Part shown: piece after piece, positions 46,238 through 54,476 of the stretch | Numbering within the stretch: position 1 is the stretch's first letter | Layout: every line of letters starts with the position of its first letter | NCBI GenBank assembly: GCA_023410675.1 | Contig: JAEYPM010000017.1 | Location: 1 to 64,000, forward strand | Reading direction: 5' to 3' | Length of the DNA stretch: 64,000 nucleotides | Origin: Bacillota bacterium | GTDB lineage: Bacteria > Bacillota > Clostridia > Lachnospirales > Cellulosilyticaceae | Position numbers and translations under genes: made by a program | Notes under the pieces: generated by a model | What the model saw: only the letters and a program-made list of their open reading frames with translations | What the model was told of the DNA's origin: nothing | The model's database searches: none

Positions 46238-46341
46238 TATAGAATTCACATTTTATAGTTTGCCTTATTCTATGTGAATTCATTGAGAGAAACAACATTT
46301 AGGTGACTGAATAAGTGAAGCATTTAAGTTCTTTCTCTATA
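46238..46341 (+). repeat. Dispersed two-hairpin element, copy F (most complete)
   Basis: Left end TATAGA (46238-46243). First hairpin GAATTCACAT (46242-46251) / ATGTGAATTC (46272-46281), perfect, with a 20-base loop. Second hairpin GAGAAACAAC (46287-46296) / GTTCTTTCTC (46328-46337), one mismatch, with CTGAATAAGTGAAG in the loop. Right end TCTATA (46336-46341), the reverse complement of the left end. Size 104 bases. It lies between the WYL terminator and the MerR gene, in the MerR direction. Confidence 0.85.
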
Positions 46342-46343
46342 TT

Positions 46344-46384
46344 GAATGCACATTATATGTATCAATTAAGCAACATGAATTCAT
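46344..46384 (+). repeat. Extra partial first-hairpin arm pair before MerR gene
   Basis: GAATGCACAT (46344-46353) and ACATGAATTCAT (46373-46384) repeat the first-hairpin arms of the dispersed element immediately after copy F. The last bases overlap an in-frame ATG (46383), so that ATG is part of the repeat and is unlikely to be the MerR start. Confidence 0.5.
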
Positions 46385-46397
46385 GGAGGCGGTCAAA

Positions 46398-47219
46398 GTG
46401 TTTAGAATAGGGGATTTTTCAAGACTTGCACGTGTATCGATTAGAATGCTACGTTATTATGATGAACTTGGAATTTTAAAGCCACATTACACGGATGAGA
46501 TCACTGGATATAGGTTTTATTCTTCAACGCAAATAGCCCTTGTTAATCGCATACAAGTACTGCGAGAAATGGGATTTTCTCTTGTAGAAATAGCACAGCT
46601 TATGGAAAAGGAATTAGAATCTAGACAGCTCAAAACGCTATTAGAAAATAGAAAGCGAGTTATTGAAGAAAATATTAAGTCAGAAAATGAAAAATTGTTA
46701 AGAGTTTGCACGTTAATTGAATTAATAAATAAGGAGGAATTAGGTATGAATTATGATATTGCCATCAAACAGATCCCAGAATATAAGATACTATCATTAA
46801 GAGATACGATTAAGTATTATAGTGAGGAGGGAAAATTAAGACAAGAGTTAAATGATTTTATAGAAGAAAATAAAATTAAGAGTATATTTCCTTATTATAC
46901 GATCTATCATGATAAGGGATATAAAGAATGTGATATAGATGTGGAAGTGAGTGTATGTATTCAAGAAGATATTCAGCCAACAAAAAGAATAAAAGTAAGA
47001 ACGCTTGAAGAGATTAAAGAGATGGCCGTTGTTTTTCATAAGGGGCCTTTTGAAGATATGAGCTTAGCCTTTCATGCATTAGGAAAGTGGATGGATGCAA
47101 ATGGCTATGAAGGAGCTGGAGCGGTAAGAGCAATATATCATAAAGGTCATTGGTGTGAAAAAGATCCAGCTAAGTTTTTAACTGAAATACAGATGCCGAT
47201 TGTAAAAAGAAAGGGATAA
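46398..47219 (+). CDS. MerR-family regulator with GyrI-like effector domain
   Basis: A 273-residue regulator. The MerR winged helix-turn-helix is FRIGDFSRLARVSIRMLRYYDELGI-like (about residues 2-25), then a coiled-coil dimer helix (about 75-110) and a C-terminal GyrI-like ligand domain (about 118-270). This is the BmrR/BltR layout, where the effector domain binds hydrophobic cations and activates efflux. No efflux gene is adjacent, so the target is unknown. I chose GTG 46398, with GGAGG 8 bases upstream, over ATG 46383, which lies before that ribosome site. Confidence 0.88.
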   Translation: MFRIGDFSRLARVSIRMLRYYDELGILKPHYTDEITGYRFYSSTQIALVNRIQVLREMGFSLVEIAQLMEKELESRQLKTLLENRKRVIEENIKSENEKLLRVCTLIELINKEELGMNYDIAIKQIPEYKILSLRDTIKYYSEEGKLRQELNDFIEENKIKSIFPYYTIYHDKGYKECDIDVEVSVCIQEDIQPTKRIKVRTLEEIKEMAVVFHKGPFEDMSLAFHALGKWMDANGYEGAGAVRAIYHKGHWCEKDPAKFLTEIQMPIVKRKG

Positions 47220-47407
47220 AAATAAGAATAGAGAAGAATGCTATTACTATGTGTGCCACTTAGGGCAGAGCATTGTGCGAATAGACAAGTAAGGATTTAT
47301 ATTATTTTTATATAATATTGAATATTAATAATAATTATTATATGATAATCTATATTGATAAATATAATCATATATCTATCAGTAAATCCTACAAAGGAGG
47401 AATACAG

Positions 47408-48445
47408 ATGAAAATAGCATTCTTTGATACAAAACCATATGATCACAAGGCTTTTGAAGAAGCTAATAAGGAGTATGGCTTTGAGATAGATTATTTTGAA
47501 TCAAGACTTAAAAAATCTAGTGTATCTTTAACAAAGGGATATGATGTAGTATGTGTATTTGTAAGAGATCATTTAGATGCAGAAGTTATGAACAAGCTAA
47601 TAGAAAATAATGTAAAAATGATTGCATTAAGGTGTGCAGGATATAACAATGTTGACCTTGTAGCAGCACAAGGCAAAATTAAAGTTGTTAGAGTTCCAGC
47701 TTACTCACCTTATGCAGTAGCAGAGTTTACAGTGGGTATGATGCTTACACTTAATCGCAAGATTCATAAAGCTTACATTAGAACAAGGGAAGCAAATTTT
47801 TCTTTAAATTATCTTACTGGGTTTGACATTTATCAAAAAACAATAGGCATCATAGGTACGGGGAAAATTGCACAGGTGCTCATAAAAATACTAAGTGGAT
47901 TTGGTGTACAAATATTGGCATATGATCCTTACCCCAATTATCAACTTTCAAAAGAGCTAGGATTTACTTATACAGATTTAGATACTTTATATAAGCAGTC
48001 TCATATAATTTCTTTGCATTGTCCACTGACAGAAGAAACCTATCATTTAATTAATCAAGAGAGTATTGAGAAAATGAGACCTAACGTTATGATTATCAAT
48101 ACTGGTCGTGGTAAACTAATTGATACAGCTGCACTTATTGAAGGGCTAAAAAATAGAAAGATTGGAGCAGCGGGTCTAGATGTTTATGAAGAAGAGGATG
48201 CATACTTTTATGAGGATTATTCATCCAAGGTAATAGATGATGATACCCTTTCAAGATTGATTATGTTTCCGAATGTATTAGTAACATCCCATCAAGCATT
48301 TCTTACTCATGAAGCTTTAAGTAATATTGCACATACAACGTTAGAAAATATCTACAATTATAGCCAAAATAAAGGGATTGCACATGAAGTAGCTTATGTA
48401 TGTGATGAAAAGGGTTGCTTTGTAAGAGAAAATAAAGATAAATGA
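47408..48445 (+). CDS. ldhA: D-lactate dehydrogenase / D-2-hydroxyacid dehydrogenase
   Basis: A 345-residue NAD-dependent D-2-hydroxyacid dehydrogenase, closest in pattern to fermentative D-lactate dehydrogenase. It has the substrate-domain LRCAGYNNVDL (about residues 75-85), NAD loop GIIGTGKIAQ (about 150-159), INTGRGKLIDTAAL with the catalytic Arg, GLDVYEEE with Glu, and the His in VTSHQAFLT. It would reduce pyruvate to D-lactate and regenerate NAD+ in an anaerobe. I chose ATG 47408 with AAAGGAGG upstream. It is monocistronic with a terminator. Confidence 0.9.
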   Translation: MKIAFFDTKPYDHKAFEEANKEYGFEIDYFESRLKKSSVSLTKGYDVVCVFVRDHLDAEVMNKLIENNVKMIALRCAGYNNVDLVAAQGKIKVVRVPAYSPYAVAEFTVGMMLTLNRKIHKAYIRTREANFSLNYLTGFDIYQKTIGIIGTGKIAQVLIKILSGFGVQILAYDPYPNYQLSKELGFTYTDLDTLYKQSHIISLHCPLTEETYHLINQESIEKMRPNVMIINTGRGKLIDTAALIEGLKNRKIGAAGLDVYEEEDAYFYEDYSSKVIDDDTLSRLIMFPNVLVTSHQAFLTHEALSNIAHTTLENIYNYSQNKGIAHEVAYVCDEKGCFVRENKDK

Positions 48446-48526
48446 ATAAACACACAATATATGCAGTGTATAGAGAGTTGACAAGATAAAGTAAATTTGC
48501 TATAACAATAGCATAAGATTGAGAAG

Positions 48527-48559
48527 GGCAAGATGTAGAAAGAAACATCTTGCCTTTTT
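48527..48559 (+). terminator. Terminator after ldhA
   Basis: Perfect 10-bp stem GGCAAGATGT (48527-48536) / ACATCTTGCC (48545-48554) with an 8-base loop and a TTTTT tail. Confidence 0.93.
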
Positions 48560-48603
48560 ACAATATTGGATTGGGAGAGAAGAATTAGGAGAGGATAGCA
48601 AAA

Positions 48604-49311
48604 ATGAAAAAATTACTTATCGTAAAAGCAGGAGAAACTTTTCCTGCCGTCAAGGAGATATGGGGGGATTTTGAAGACTTTATCATAACTCAAATTGGAC
48701 TAGATAAGAAAGATATCTATGTAACTTCTGCATATGAAGAAGAGCCACTACCACCTTTAAGAGATATATCAGGTATGATTATTACTGGTTCACATACTAA
48801 TGTAACACAGCATGAGGCTTGGTGTGTAAAGCTCAGTGAAGATGTAAAAGAGGTGGCACATAAGGGGATACCAATACTTGGTATTTGCTATGGGCATCAG
48901 CTTATTGTGCAAGCATTTGGGGGGCAAGTAAATTACCACCCAAGAGGAATAGAAATTGGAACAGTAGATATAGAGCTGACGGTAGATGGGATGGATGACC
49001 CACTTTTAGGGGTATTACCAAAACAATTTTTAGGGCAAGTCACTCATGAGCAAACAGCTTTGTTATTGCCAAATGGAGCTAAAGTTCTAGCCCATAATGA
49101 TTTTGAACCCCATCATGCTTTTGCTCTAGGGGAGACCATATGGGGGATTCAATTTCATCCAGAATTCAATGCGGATATTATGCATCGTTATATTGACGAG
49201 CAGGCCGAAAAACTTCTTCAAAAGAATCAAGATATTGACCTACTTCATGATTATGTTAGAGAAAGTGATTACGGCAAACAACTACTTGAAAGATTTATTG
49301 ATTTATTATAG
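48604..49311 (+). CDS. Class I glutamine amidotransferase (GMP synthase-like domain)
   Basis: A 235-residue stand-alone glutamine amidotransferase. The nucleophile is in LGICYGHQL (Cys about residue 97), and the His-Glu pair is in IQFHPEFNAD (about 182-191). The HEQTALLLPNGAKVLAHND segment is typical of YfeJ/YLR126c-like proteins. These lack the synthetase half of GuaA and may hydrolyse gamma-glutamyl compounds. The acceptor or substrate cannot be told. No partner enzyme is adjacent. Confidence 0.87.
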   Translation: MKKLLIVKAGETFPAVKEIWGDFEDFIITQIGLDKKDIYVTSAYEEEPLPPLRDISGMIITGSHTNVTQHEAWCVKLSEDVKEVAHKGIPILGICYGHQLIVQAFGGQVNYHPRGIEIGTVDIELTVDGMDDPLLGVLPKQFLGQVTHEQTALLLPNGAKVLAHNDFEPHHAFALGETIWGIQFHPEFNADIMHRYIDEQAEKLLQKNQDIDLLHDYVRESDYGKQLLERFIDLL

Positions 49312-49400
49312 CGATTTACCCCATTTATTCAATAAATTCATTATCTAATATAATGTTTTGCATATAAAAGGTAAAGCGTGTTATTTAAACATAATAGTAT

Positions 49401-49411
49401 GAATTTCACAT
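49401..49411 (+). repeat. Isolated left-arm-like sequence of the dispersed repeat
   Basis: GAATTTCACAT resembles the left arm GAATTCACAT with one inserted T. No right arm or second hairpin follows, so this may be a relic or chance. Confidence 0.2.
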
Positions 49412-49488
49412 AATTGTAAAACAGTATGGAATAATTAAATAAAATTAGGTATAATGATAGAATAAAATAATATGAAAGGGGTACATGC

Positions 49489-50772
49489 GTGGAAAAAAAT
49501 AAAAGTTTTAAGGAGAGGTTTTATCCTTACATAGTATGGTTTGTAGCATCATTAGTATATGTTATTGTATTTTTTCATAGAGTGTCAACGGGCGTTGTAA
49601 GAGAAGAGGTTCTAAGAGACTTTGGACTTCTAAATTCAAGTGAAGGAGGAAGTGTATTTGCACTTTTAGCAAGCATGTATTTTTATGCTTATACATTTAT
49701 GCAAGTGCCTACAGGAGTTTTAGCAGATACTTTAGGACCACGTAAAACGATTACATTTGGAAGTTTATTGGCTGCCATAGGGGCATTTATATTTTCATCA
49801 GGCAATACTATTGCTTATGCTTTAGTAGGGAGATTTATTGTAGGAATAGGTGTTGCAGTTGTTTTTGTAAGTATCCTTAAAATTATTGCTGATTATTTTC
49901 CAAAAGAAATGTTTGCAACAATGTCAGGTGTCACAGGATTTGTTGGGAATATGGGTGCTGTGCTTGCAATGACACCACTTGCAATATTAACAGGATATGT
50001 AGGATGGAGAAGTTCTTTTAGAATTATAGCAACGGCAAGTTTAGTATTAGCGGTGCTTTGCTTTGTACTAGTAAAAGATAAAAAGAGCATTAATAACAAC
50101 GCAAAACAATCTTCTGAAAAGATTAAAATAGGCAAAACAATTGCTATTATTTTAAAAAATAAAAGGATATATCCGCCTATGATTGCCTATGCATTGACTT
50201 TTGGTTCTTGTATGGCTCTCACAGGATCTTGGGGTATTACTTTGCTCATAGATGTATGTGGGGTTACTAAGGAAACAGCTGCTAATAATATGGCTATTGT
50301 TTCTATAGGCGTAGCTATAGGTTGTGCTTTTATTGGAAAGATATCCGATATGATGGGAAGCCGCAAAAAGCCTATGTTGTTGTTTGCAGTGATGCAAGCA
50401 ATTTGCTGGATAGTTTTCATACTAACATTAGGGAAACTCCCATTAGTTGTACTTAACATTTTATTCTTTGCCATTGGATTTACCAATCCAAGCTTTGTTA
50501 TATCTTGGGCATATGCAAAAGAGCAAAATGATCCAAAGTATTCAGGAATAGCTATGTCTGTCATGAACTTTGCAGGATTTTTAGGTGCAGCTCTAATTCC
50601 ACAAGCTGTTGGCATCATTTATGATAATGTAGCAAAAGATAATTTACTATTGCTTTGGCAATATGCAACAGGATTTTTAACTATTTGTATTATTATTTCA
50701 GCTGTATGTATGTTCGTTGTAAAGGAAGAAAAAAAACAACCCGTAACTGACAAAGTATCCCTTAAAGCTTAA
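49489..50772 (+). CDS. Major facilitator superfamily transporter
   Basis: A 427-residue membrane protein with twelve hydrophobic segments and MFS marks: FHRVSTGVV in helix 1, the loop 2-3 motif GVLADTLGPRKT (about residues 82-93), and the repeated GKISDMMGSRKK (about 283-294). The pattern resembles the nitrate/nitrite or sugar-phosphate antiporter-like bacterial MFS groups, but the substrate is open. The start is GTG 49489, since the nearby ATG at 49485 meets a stop within six codons. It is monocistronic with a terminator. Confidence 0.88.
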   Translation: MEKNKSFKERFYPYIVWFVASLVYVIVFFHRVSTGVVREEVLRDFGLLNSSEGGSVFALLASMYFYAYTFMQVPTGVLADTLGPRKTITFGSLLAAIGAFIFSSGNTIAYALVGRFIVGIGVAVVFVSILKIIADYFPKEMFATMSGVTGFVGNMGAVLAMTPLAILTGYVGWRSSFRIIATASLVLAVLCFVLVKDKKSINNNAKQSSEKIKIGKTIAIILKNKRIYPPMIAYALTFGSCMALTGSWGITLLIDVCGVTKETAANNMAIVSIGVAIGCAFIGKISDMMGSRKKPMLLFAVMQAICWIVFILTLGKLPLVVLNILFFAIGFTNPSFVISWAYAKEQNDPKYSGIAMSVMNFAGFLGAALIPQAVGIIYDNVAKDNLLLLWQYATGFLTICIIISAVCMFVVKEEKKQPVTDKVSLKA

Positions 50773-50812
50773 AATGTAAAATTGTACAATAGTTTTATAG
50801 CGTATAAATTGT

Positions 50813-50860
50813 GCAGGTATGCATTGAAGACTATATGTTTTTCATGCATACCTGCTTTTT
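50813..50860 (+). terminator. Terminator after MFS gene
   Basis: Perfect 12-bp stem GCAGGTATGCAT (50813-50824) / ATGCATACCTGC (50844-50855) followed by TTTTT. Confidence 0.92.
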
Positions 50861-51029
50861 ATGTTGTTTTGCATGATTCAATGATAAACGTCATATTGTT
50901 ACAAAGATATGTACTAAACATTACTTTTATGTAAAAAAAATGAAATGTGTTTGGTATCCTGTCAAGGATTCTGTTATAATAAAGAATAATAAGGAAAAGG
51001 TATTTTTAGAAAAAGTGAGGAGAGAGTGA

Positions 51030-52523
51030 ATGAAAAAGCTACTATTTCGAGCAGGATTCATAATTAGTACATTTTTTGCATCATTCAGTATTGCTTATAG
51101 TATGCCAGTTAATGATACAATCAGTCTCTATATAAATAATAAATTAATAGAAACAACGGCTATGCCGCCAGTTAATCTTAATGGTAGAGTGGTTGTTCCA
51201 GCTAGAGAAGTTTTTGAGCCAATGGGGGCTATTGTAGAATGGAAACCAGAAGAAAAGAAAGCCTATGTTCTTTGTCAGAATACACTATTAGTTTTAGAGG
51301 TTGGGGAAAATGAAGCTTGGCTAAATGGAAATATCACCCCACTTGATATGCCAGCACAAATTATCAATGGGAAAATTATGCTCCCCATTCGCTTTGTGAG
51401 TGAAACGATGGGATTTGATGTGCTTTGGCAAGAACTTACACAAAGCATTTATATAGCCAATAAATATGCTGCTCCACCAGTTACGCAGCCGATAGTTACA
51501 GAGCCGGTAGTCACAGAGCCGGTAGTCACAGAGCCGGTAGTCACAGAGCCGGTAGTCACAGAGCCGGTAGTCACAGAGCCAGTAGTTACCGACCCAGTAG
51601 TTATTGACCCAGTAGTTACAGAGCCAATAGTGATAGGCCAACACTATACATTTGATTATTTAGTTTATAAAGAAGACACCAGTACCTTAGCCATTCAGAA
51701 AAAAGACAAATTAAGACTTAGTGATATATTAGTAGATGATTTATATAGAGAAAGAAAGATTGTTATCGACTTAGGTGATAACTATAGTGACATTTATTAT
51801 GATGTGACATATGAAGGACTGCCAGGGCACATAACAGGTATTAGTGTATTTACTGCAGATACCACAAAAGTAACAATAAAAGAGAGTGCGGTGAAAGCAG
51901 TTAATACATATGAGGATGAAGAGTACATATACATTGAGTTAGTAAGACCTAAGGACAAATATAGTAAGATCGTTGTTATTGATGGAGGACATGGAGGAAG
52001 TGATCCAGGGACATCAGCAAATGGAACAAAAGAGAAGGATTTAAATCTTAAGTACGTCCTTGCGGCGTATGACTTACTTAAGGCAAATACAGATATAAAA
52101 GTATATATGAATAGAGAAGAAGATGTAACATTGCCTCTTGACCAAAGAACACGTATAACTAATGAGGTTGAGGCAGATATGTTTATTAGTATTCATGTTA
52201 ATTCAGTGGCAAAGCAAGAAATAAATGGAGTAGAAGTATTTTATTATGCTGACAGCTTTGAAGGCAAGCAATTAGCTCAGCTAGCATTAAATAATATGGT
52301 TAACTATACAGGGATGGCAGGAACTAGAGGGGCAAAAGCCAATACAGGGTATTATGTTATTAGGACATCAACTATGCCAGCTATTCTGATAGAGACAGGA
52401 TTTATTACAAATCCTTCCGACTACCAAAGACTTATATCAGATGAATTTGTAGAAAATACTGGATATGCTGTTTATCAAACCATAGTTGAAGCCTATGAGC
52501 AAATATTTTATTGGCAATATTAA
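51030..52523 (+). CDS. Secreted N-acetylmuramoyl-L-alanine amidase with stalk domain and VTEPV-repeat linker
   Basis: A 497-residue exported wall hydrolase. A signal peptide (about residues 1-24) is followed by a copper amine oxidase N-like stalk domain (about 28-145), a ten-unit pentapeptide linker VTEPV/VTDPV (about 151-200), a beta-rich AMIN-like region (about 205-305), and an Amidase_3 catalytic domain (about 310-495). Zinc ligands are in VVIDGGHGGSDPG, NREEDVT and SIHVNS, and the catalytic Glu is in AILIETGFITNPSD. It cleaves the amide bond between MurNAc and the stem peptide. The ATG has GGAGAGAG upstream. Confidence 0.94.
   Translation: MKKLLFRAGFIISTFFASFSIAYSMPVNDTISLYINNKLIETTAMPPVNLNGRVVVPAREVFEPMGAIVEWKPEEKKAYVLCQNTLLVLEVGENEAWLNGNITPLDMPAQIINGKIMLPIRFVSETMGFDVLWQELTQSIYIANKYAAPPVTQPIVTEPVVTEPVVTEPVVTEPVVTEPVVTEPVVTDPVVIDPVVTEPIVIGQHYTFDYLVYKEDTSTLAIQKKDKLRLSDILVDDLYRERKIVIDLGDNYSDIYYDVTYEGLPGHITGISVFTADTTKVTIKESAVKAVNTYEDEEYIYIELVRPKDKYSKIVVIDGGHGGSDPGTSANGTKEKDLNLKYVLAAYDLLKANTDIKVYMNREEDVTLPLDQRTRITNEVEADMFISIHVNSVAKQEINGVEVFYYADSFEGKQLAQLALNNMVNYTGMAGTRGAKANTGYYVIRTSTMPAILIETGFITNPSDYQRLISDEFVENTGYAVYQTIVEAYEQIFYWQY
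51480..51629 (+). repeat. 15-bp tandem repeat encoding VTEPV linker
   Basis: Ten consecutive in-frame 15-base units. Four are identical (gtcacagagccggta), flanked by variants that differ by one to several bases, most diverged at both ends. It encodes a proline- and acid-rich flexible spacer. Central identity with edge decay suggests recent slippage, so unit number may vary among strains. Confidence 0.95.
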
Positions 52524-52540
52524 TTACAAATTTTATAGAA

Positions 52541-52574
52541 ACATGCAGAATATTATTTTTCTGCATGTTTTTTT
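52541..52574 (+). terminator. Terminator after amidase gene
   Basis: Perfect 10-bp stem ACATGCAGAA (52541-52550) / TTCTGCATGT (52559-52568) and a T7 run. Confidence 0.93.
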
Positions 52575-52577
52575 ATA

Positions 52578-52587
52578 GAGAAACAAC
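52578..52587 (+). repeat. Isolated second-hairpin left arm of the dispersed repeat
   Basis: Exact GAGAAACAAC preceded by TATA, right after the amidase terminator. No right arm is present. It is probably a relic of the dispersed element upstream of the decayed metallo-beta-lactamase gene. Confidence 0.35.
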
Positions 52588-52689
52588 AGAAACACATTAT
52601 TATGGGCTTTGTATTGTTGAGGAAAATATAAGATGGTGTAAGCACTTAAGAGAGAAGAAGCCTTTAACACAGCTATTGGAGGGTAAATG

Positions 52690-53096
52690 ATGAATCAAGA
52701 AGTTATTAGAATTGATTTAAACGAAGTCAATGCTTATTTGCTTAAATCAGACGAAGGGTTTATTTTGGCTGATACAGGGGGGCCGATGATTCTAGATAAA
52801 GGGGATGTGGATAGAGGAGCACTTATAGGAAAGGTTCTAGATAAGGAAGGTTGTAATTCTCATAATTTGCATCTTATGATACTTACACATGGAGATATAG
52901 ATCATGTCTTCTATGCTTCTGACATAAAGGATAAATTTCAGGTGATTTGTTTGCCAATACGAATAAGCCTGAAATAGTGCCTAATGCATATGATTTTGGG
53001 CTTCTAAAGTACAGTGTAGATCAGTTAAAACAACATAGAATAAATAAGGTCTATCCTGGTCATGGAGAACCGTTTATGTTTGAAAAATTGACTTAG
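52690..53096 (+). pseudogene. Metallo-beta-lactamase-fold hydrolase with internal deletion
   Basis: From ATG 52690 (GGAGG upstream) the frame encodes the start of an MBL-fold protein, including AYLLKSDEGFILADTG and the metal motif THGDIDH (HxDxDH, about residue 69). At about 52940 the sequence jumps, in another frame, to GDLFANTNKPEIVPNAYDF and runs to VYPGHGEPF and a stop at 53096. The middle of the fold, about 80-90 residues with the second metal histidine, is missing. The original frame stops at 52977 after 96 residues. It should be non-functional. Confidence 0.85.
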
Positions 53097-53165
53097 CTAT
53101 ATCCAATCGATTATTATTATATACATAATAAACATTTATATTACTTGAGAAAGGTAGAGCTTAAA

Positions 53166-54218
53166 ATGAATACTCTTTTTACACCTTATAAAATTAAAGA
53201 TTTAGACATTAAGAATAGAATAGTAGTGCCGCCAATGGTTTGTTTTACTTATGCTGGTAAAGAGGGCTATGTAACTGAGAAGAATATTAAACATTATGAA
53301 ACCATGGCTAAAGGAGGAGCTGGGCTTATTATTGTAGAAGCTGTTTGCGTTACACAAAATGGTAAATTATCAAAAGATCAACTGGGGATATGGTCTGATT
53401 CTTTCATAGAAGGATTAAGTAAGATAGTTAGTGTGTGTCACACACATGGAGCTAAGGTATTTATTCAGCTGCATCATGCAGGTCTTAGAACCCCAGTGGG
53501 TGTCAACAAGGATTTGATAACTTCGAGTAACTATAATGATGGGAAAGTGTCTGCTAGATCAATGTCCATAGAGGAAATCCATGCCATACAGCGAGATTTT
53601 GTTCAAGGAGCTATAAGGGCTGAAAAATCAGGTTTTGATGGCATTGAACTTCATGGAGCTCACGCTTATCTTATCACGCAGTTCTTATCTTCTAAGGTAA
53701 ATAAACGTACAGATGAATATGGTGGAAGTTTTGAAAACAGACTTAGGTTTGTAGTAGAAATTGTTGAGAAAATCAAAAAGAAAGTAAGCACTGAGTTTGT
53801 TATAGGAATACGAATGGGATGTAATGAGGACAGTCTACAAAACAGCATAGAGATTGCTAAAGTGTTTGAATGTATCGGCATGGATTATCTTCATATTTCT
53901 ACAGGCTTTGATGATACGCTGATAGATGAGCCAATTCCAAGAGATTTTATGGGGAATTGGATTGTCTATGGTGCTTCTAAGATTAAGGAACAGGTAAAGA
54001 TTCCTGTAATAGCAGTAAACTCTATTAAGACGAAGGAACAGGCTGAGTATCTGATAGCGAATGACTTTGCAGACTTTATAGCCATAGGAAGAGGACATCT
54101 GGTAGATCCTTATTTTACTAAGCATGTAGAAAGTGGAGAAGAAATTATTACATGTATGAGATGCAAGCCTTGCAAGTGGTTCAGAAATCCTAAAGATTGT
54201 CCAAGAAAGTCAAGTTAA
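53166..54218 (+). CDS. NADH:flavin oxidoreductase, Old Yellow Enzyme family
   Basis: A 350-residue FMN-binding (beta/alpha)8 barrel. The N-terminal LFTPYKIKDLDIKNRIVVPP, the catalytic-region IQLHHAGLRT, DGIELHGAHAYLITQFLS with its His pair, NKRTDEYGGSFENRLRF and FIAIGRGHLVDPYF are all typical. The C-terminal CMRCKPCKWF hints at a short cysteine cluster, but the additional domains of 2,4-dienoyl-CoA reductase are absent. The substrate is unknown; it reduces activated alkenes by family. I chose ATG 53166 over a longer frame from 53145. Confidence 0.92.
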   Translation: MNTLFTPYKIKDLDIKNRIVVPPMVCFTYAGKEGYVTEKNIKHYETMAKGGAGLIIVEAVCVTQNGKLSKDQLGIWSDSFIEGLSKIVSVCHTHGAKVFIQLHHAGLRTPVGVNKDLITSSNYNDGKVSARSMSIEEIHAIQRDFVQGAIRAEKSGFDGIELHGAHAYLITQFLSSKVNKRTDEYGGSFENRLRFVVEIVEKIKKKVSTEFVIGIRMGCNEDSLQNSIEIAKVFECIGMDYLHISTGFDDTLIDEPIPRDFMGNWIVYGASKIKEQVKIPVIAVNSIKTKEQAEYLIANDFADFIAIGRGHLVDPYFTKHVESGEEIITCMRCKPCKWFRNPKDCPRKSS

Positions 54219-54258
54219 AGGCAAGGTTCTTATAGAGGATTATAAATAAAATGAAATA

Positions 54259-54287
54259 TTGACAAAATGCTAAATGAACTATAATAT
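54259..54287 (+). promoter_or_regulatory. Promoter of the S-box / ECF operon
   Basis: TTGACA (54259-54264) with TAATAT (54282-54287) at 17-base spacing (or TATAAT 54280-54285 at 15), placed about 20 bases before the S-box. Confidence 0.75.
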
Positions 54288-54308
54288 GTATAGTTATAAT
54301 AAACTGAA

Positions 54309-54449
54309 TCTTATCAAGAGTGGTGGAGGGAATGGCCCTGTGAAGCCCAGCAACCTGTATATGATACAAGGTGCTAATTCCGTAGCATAATAAGCTGCAA
54401 GATGAGTATAACCACGCTTTAGAGCCTGAGTAGATACTCAGGCTTTTTT
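54309..54449 (+). promoter_or_regulatory. SAM-I (S-box) riboswitch
   Basis: The conserved S-box core is present: CTTATCAAGAGTGGTGGAGG, then GGGAATGGCCC, TGTGAAGCCCAGCAACC and the 3' segments AGGTGCTAATTCC and GATGAGTA. The expression platform ends in terminator AGCCTGAGTA (54423-54432) / TACTCAGGCT (54435-54444) plus T6. Bound S-adenosylmethionine would favour this terminator and shut off the ECF transporter operon downstream. Confidence 0.97.
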
Positions 54450-54476
54450 CACTTTTGAAGAAGGTTTATGAGTAGC

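Noticed and set aside
36501..47300. Shared AGAGCATTGTG stretch at about 36501 and 47267, upstream of the AraC relic and ldhA
   Set aside because: An 11-base match in 64 kb of AT-rich DNA is expected by chance, and the flanks do not align well.
50187..50618. Minus-strand 143-codon open frame within the MFS gene
   Set aside because: It is antisense to a clear twelve-helix transporter and has no independent coding evidence.
51321..51644. Minus-strand open frame of repeated NYWLCDYRLCDYRL over the amidase gene
   Set aside because: It is the antisense shadow of the 15-bp VTEPV repeat; repeats without stops create such frames. It has no ribosome site and a biased composition.
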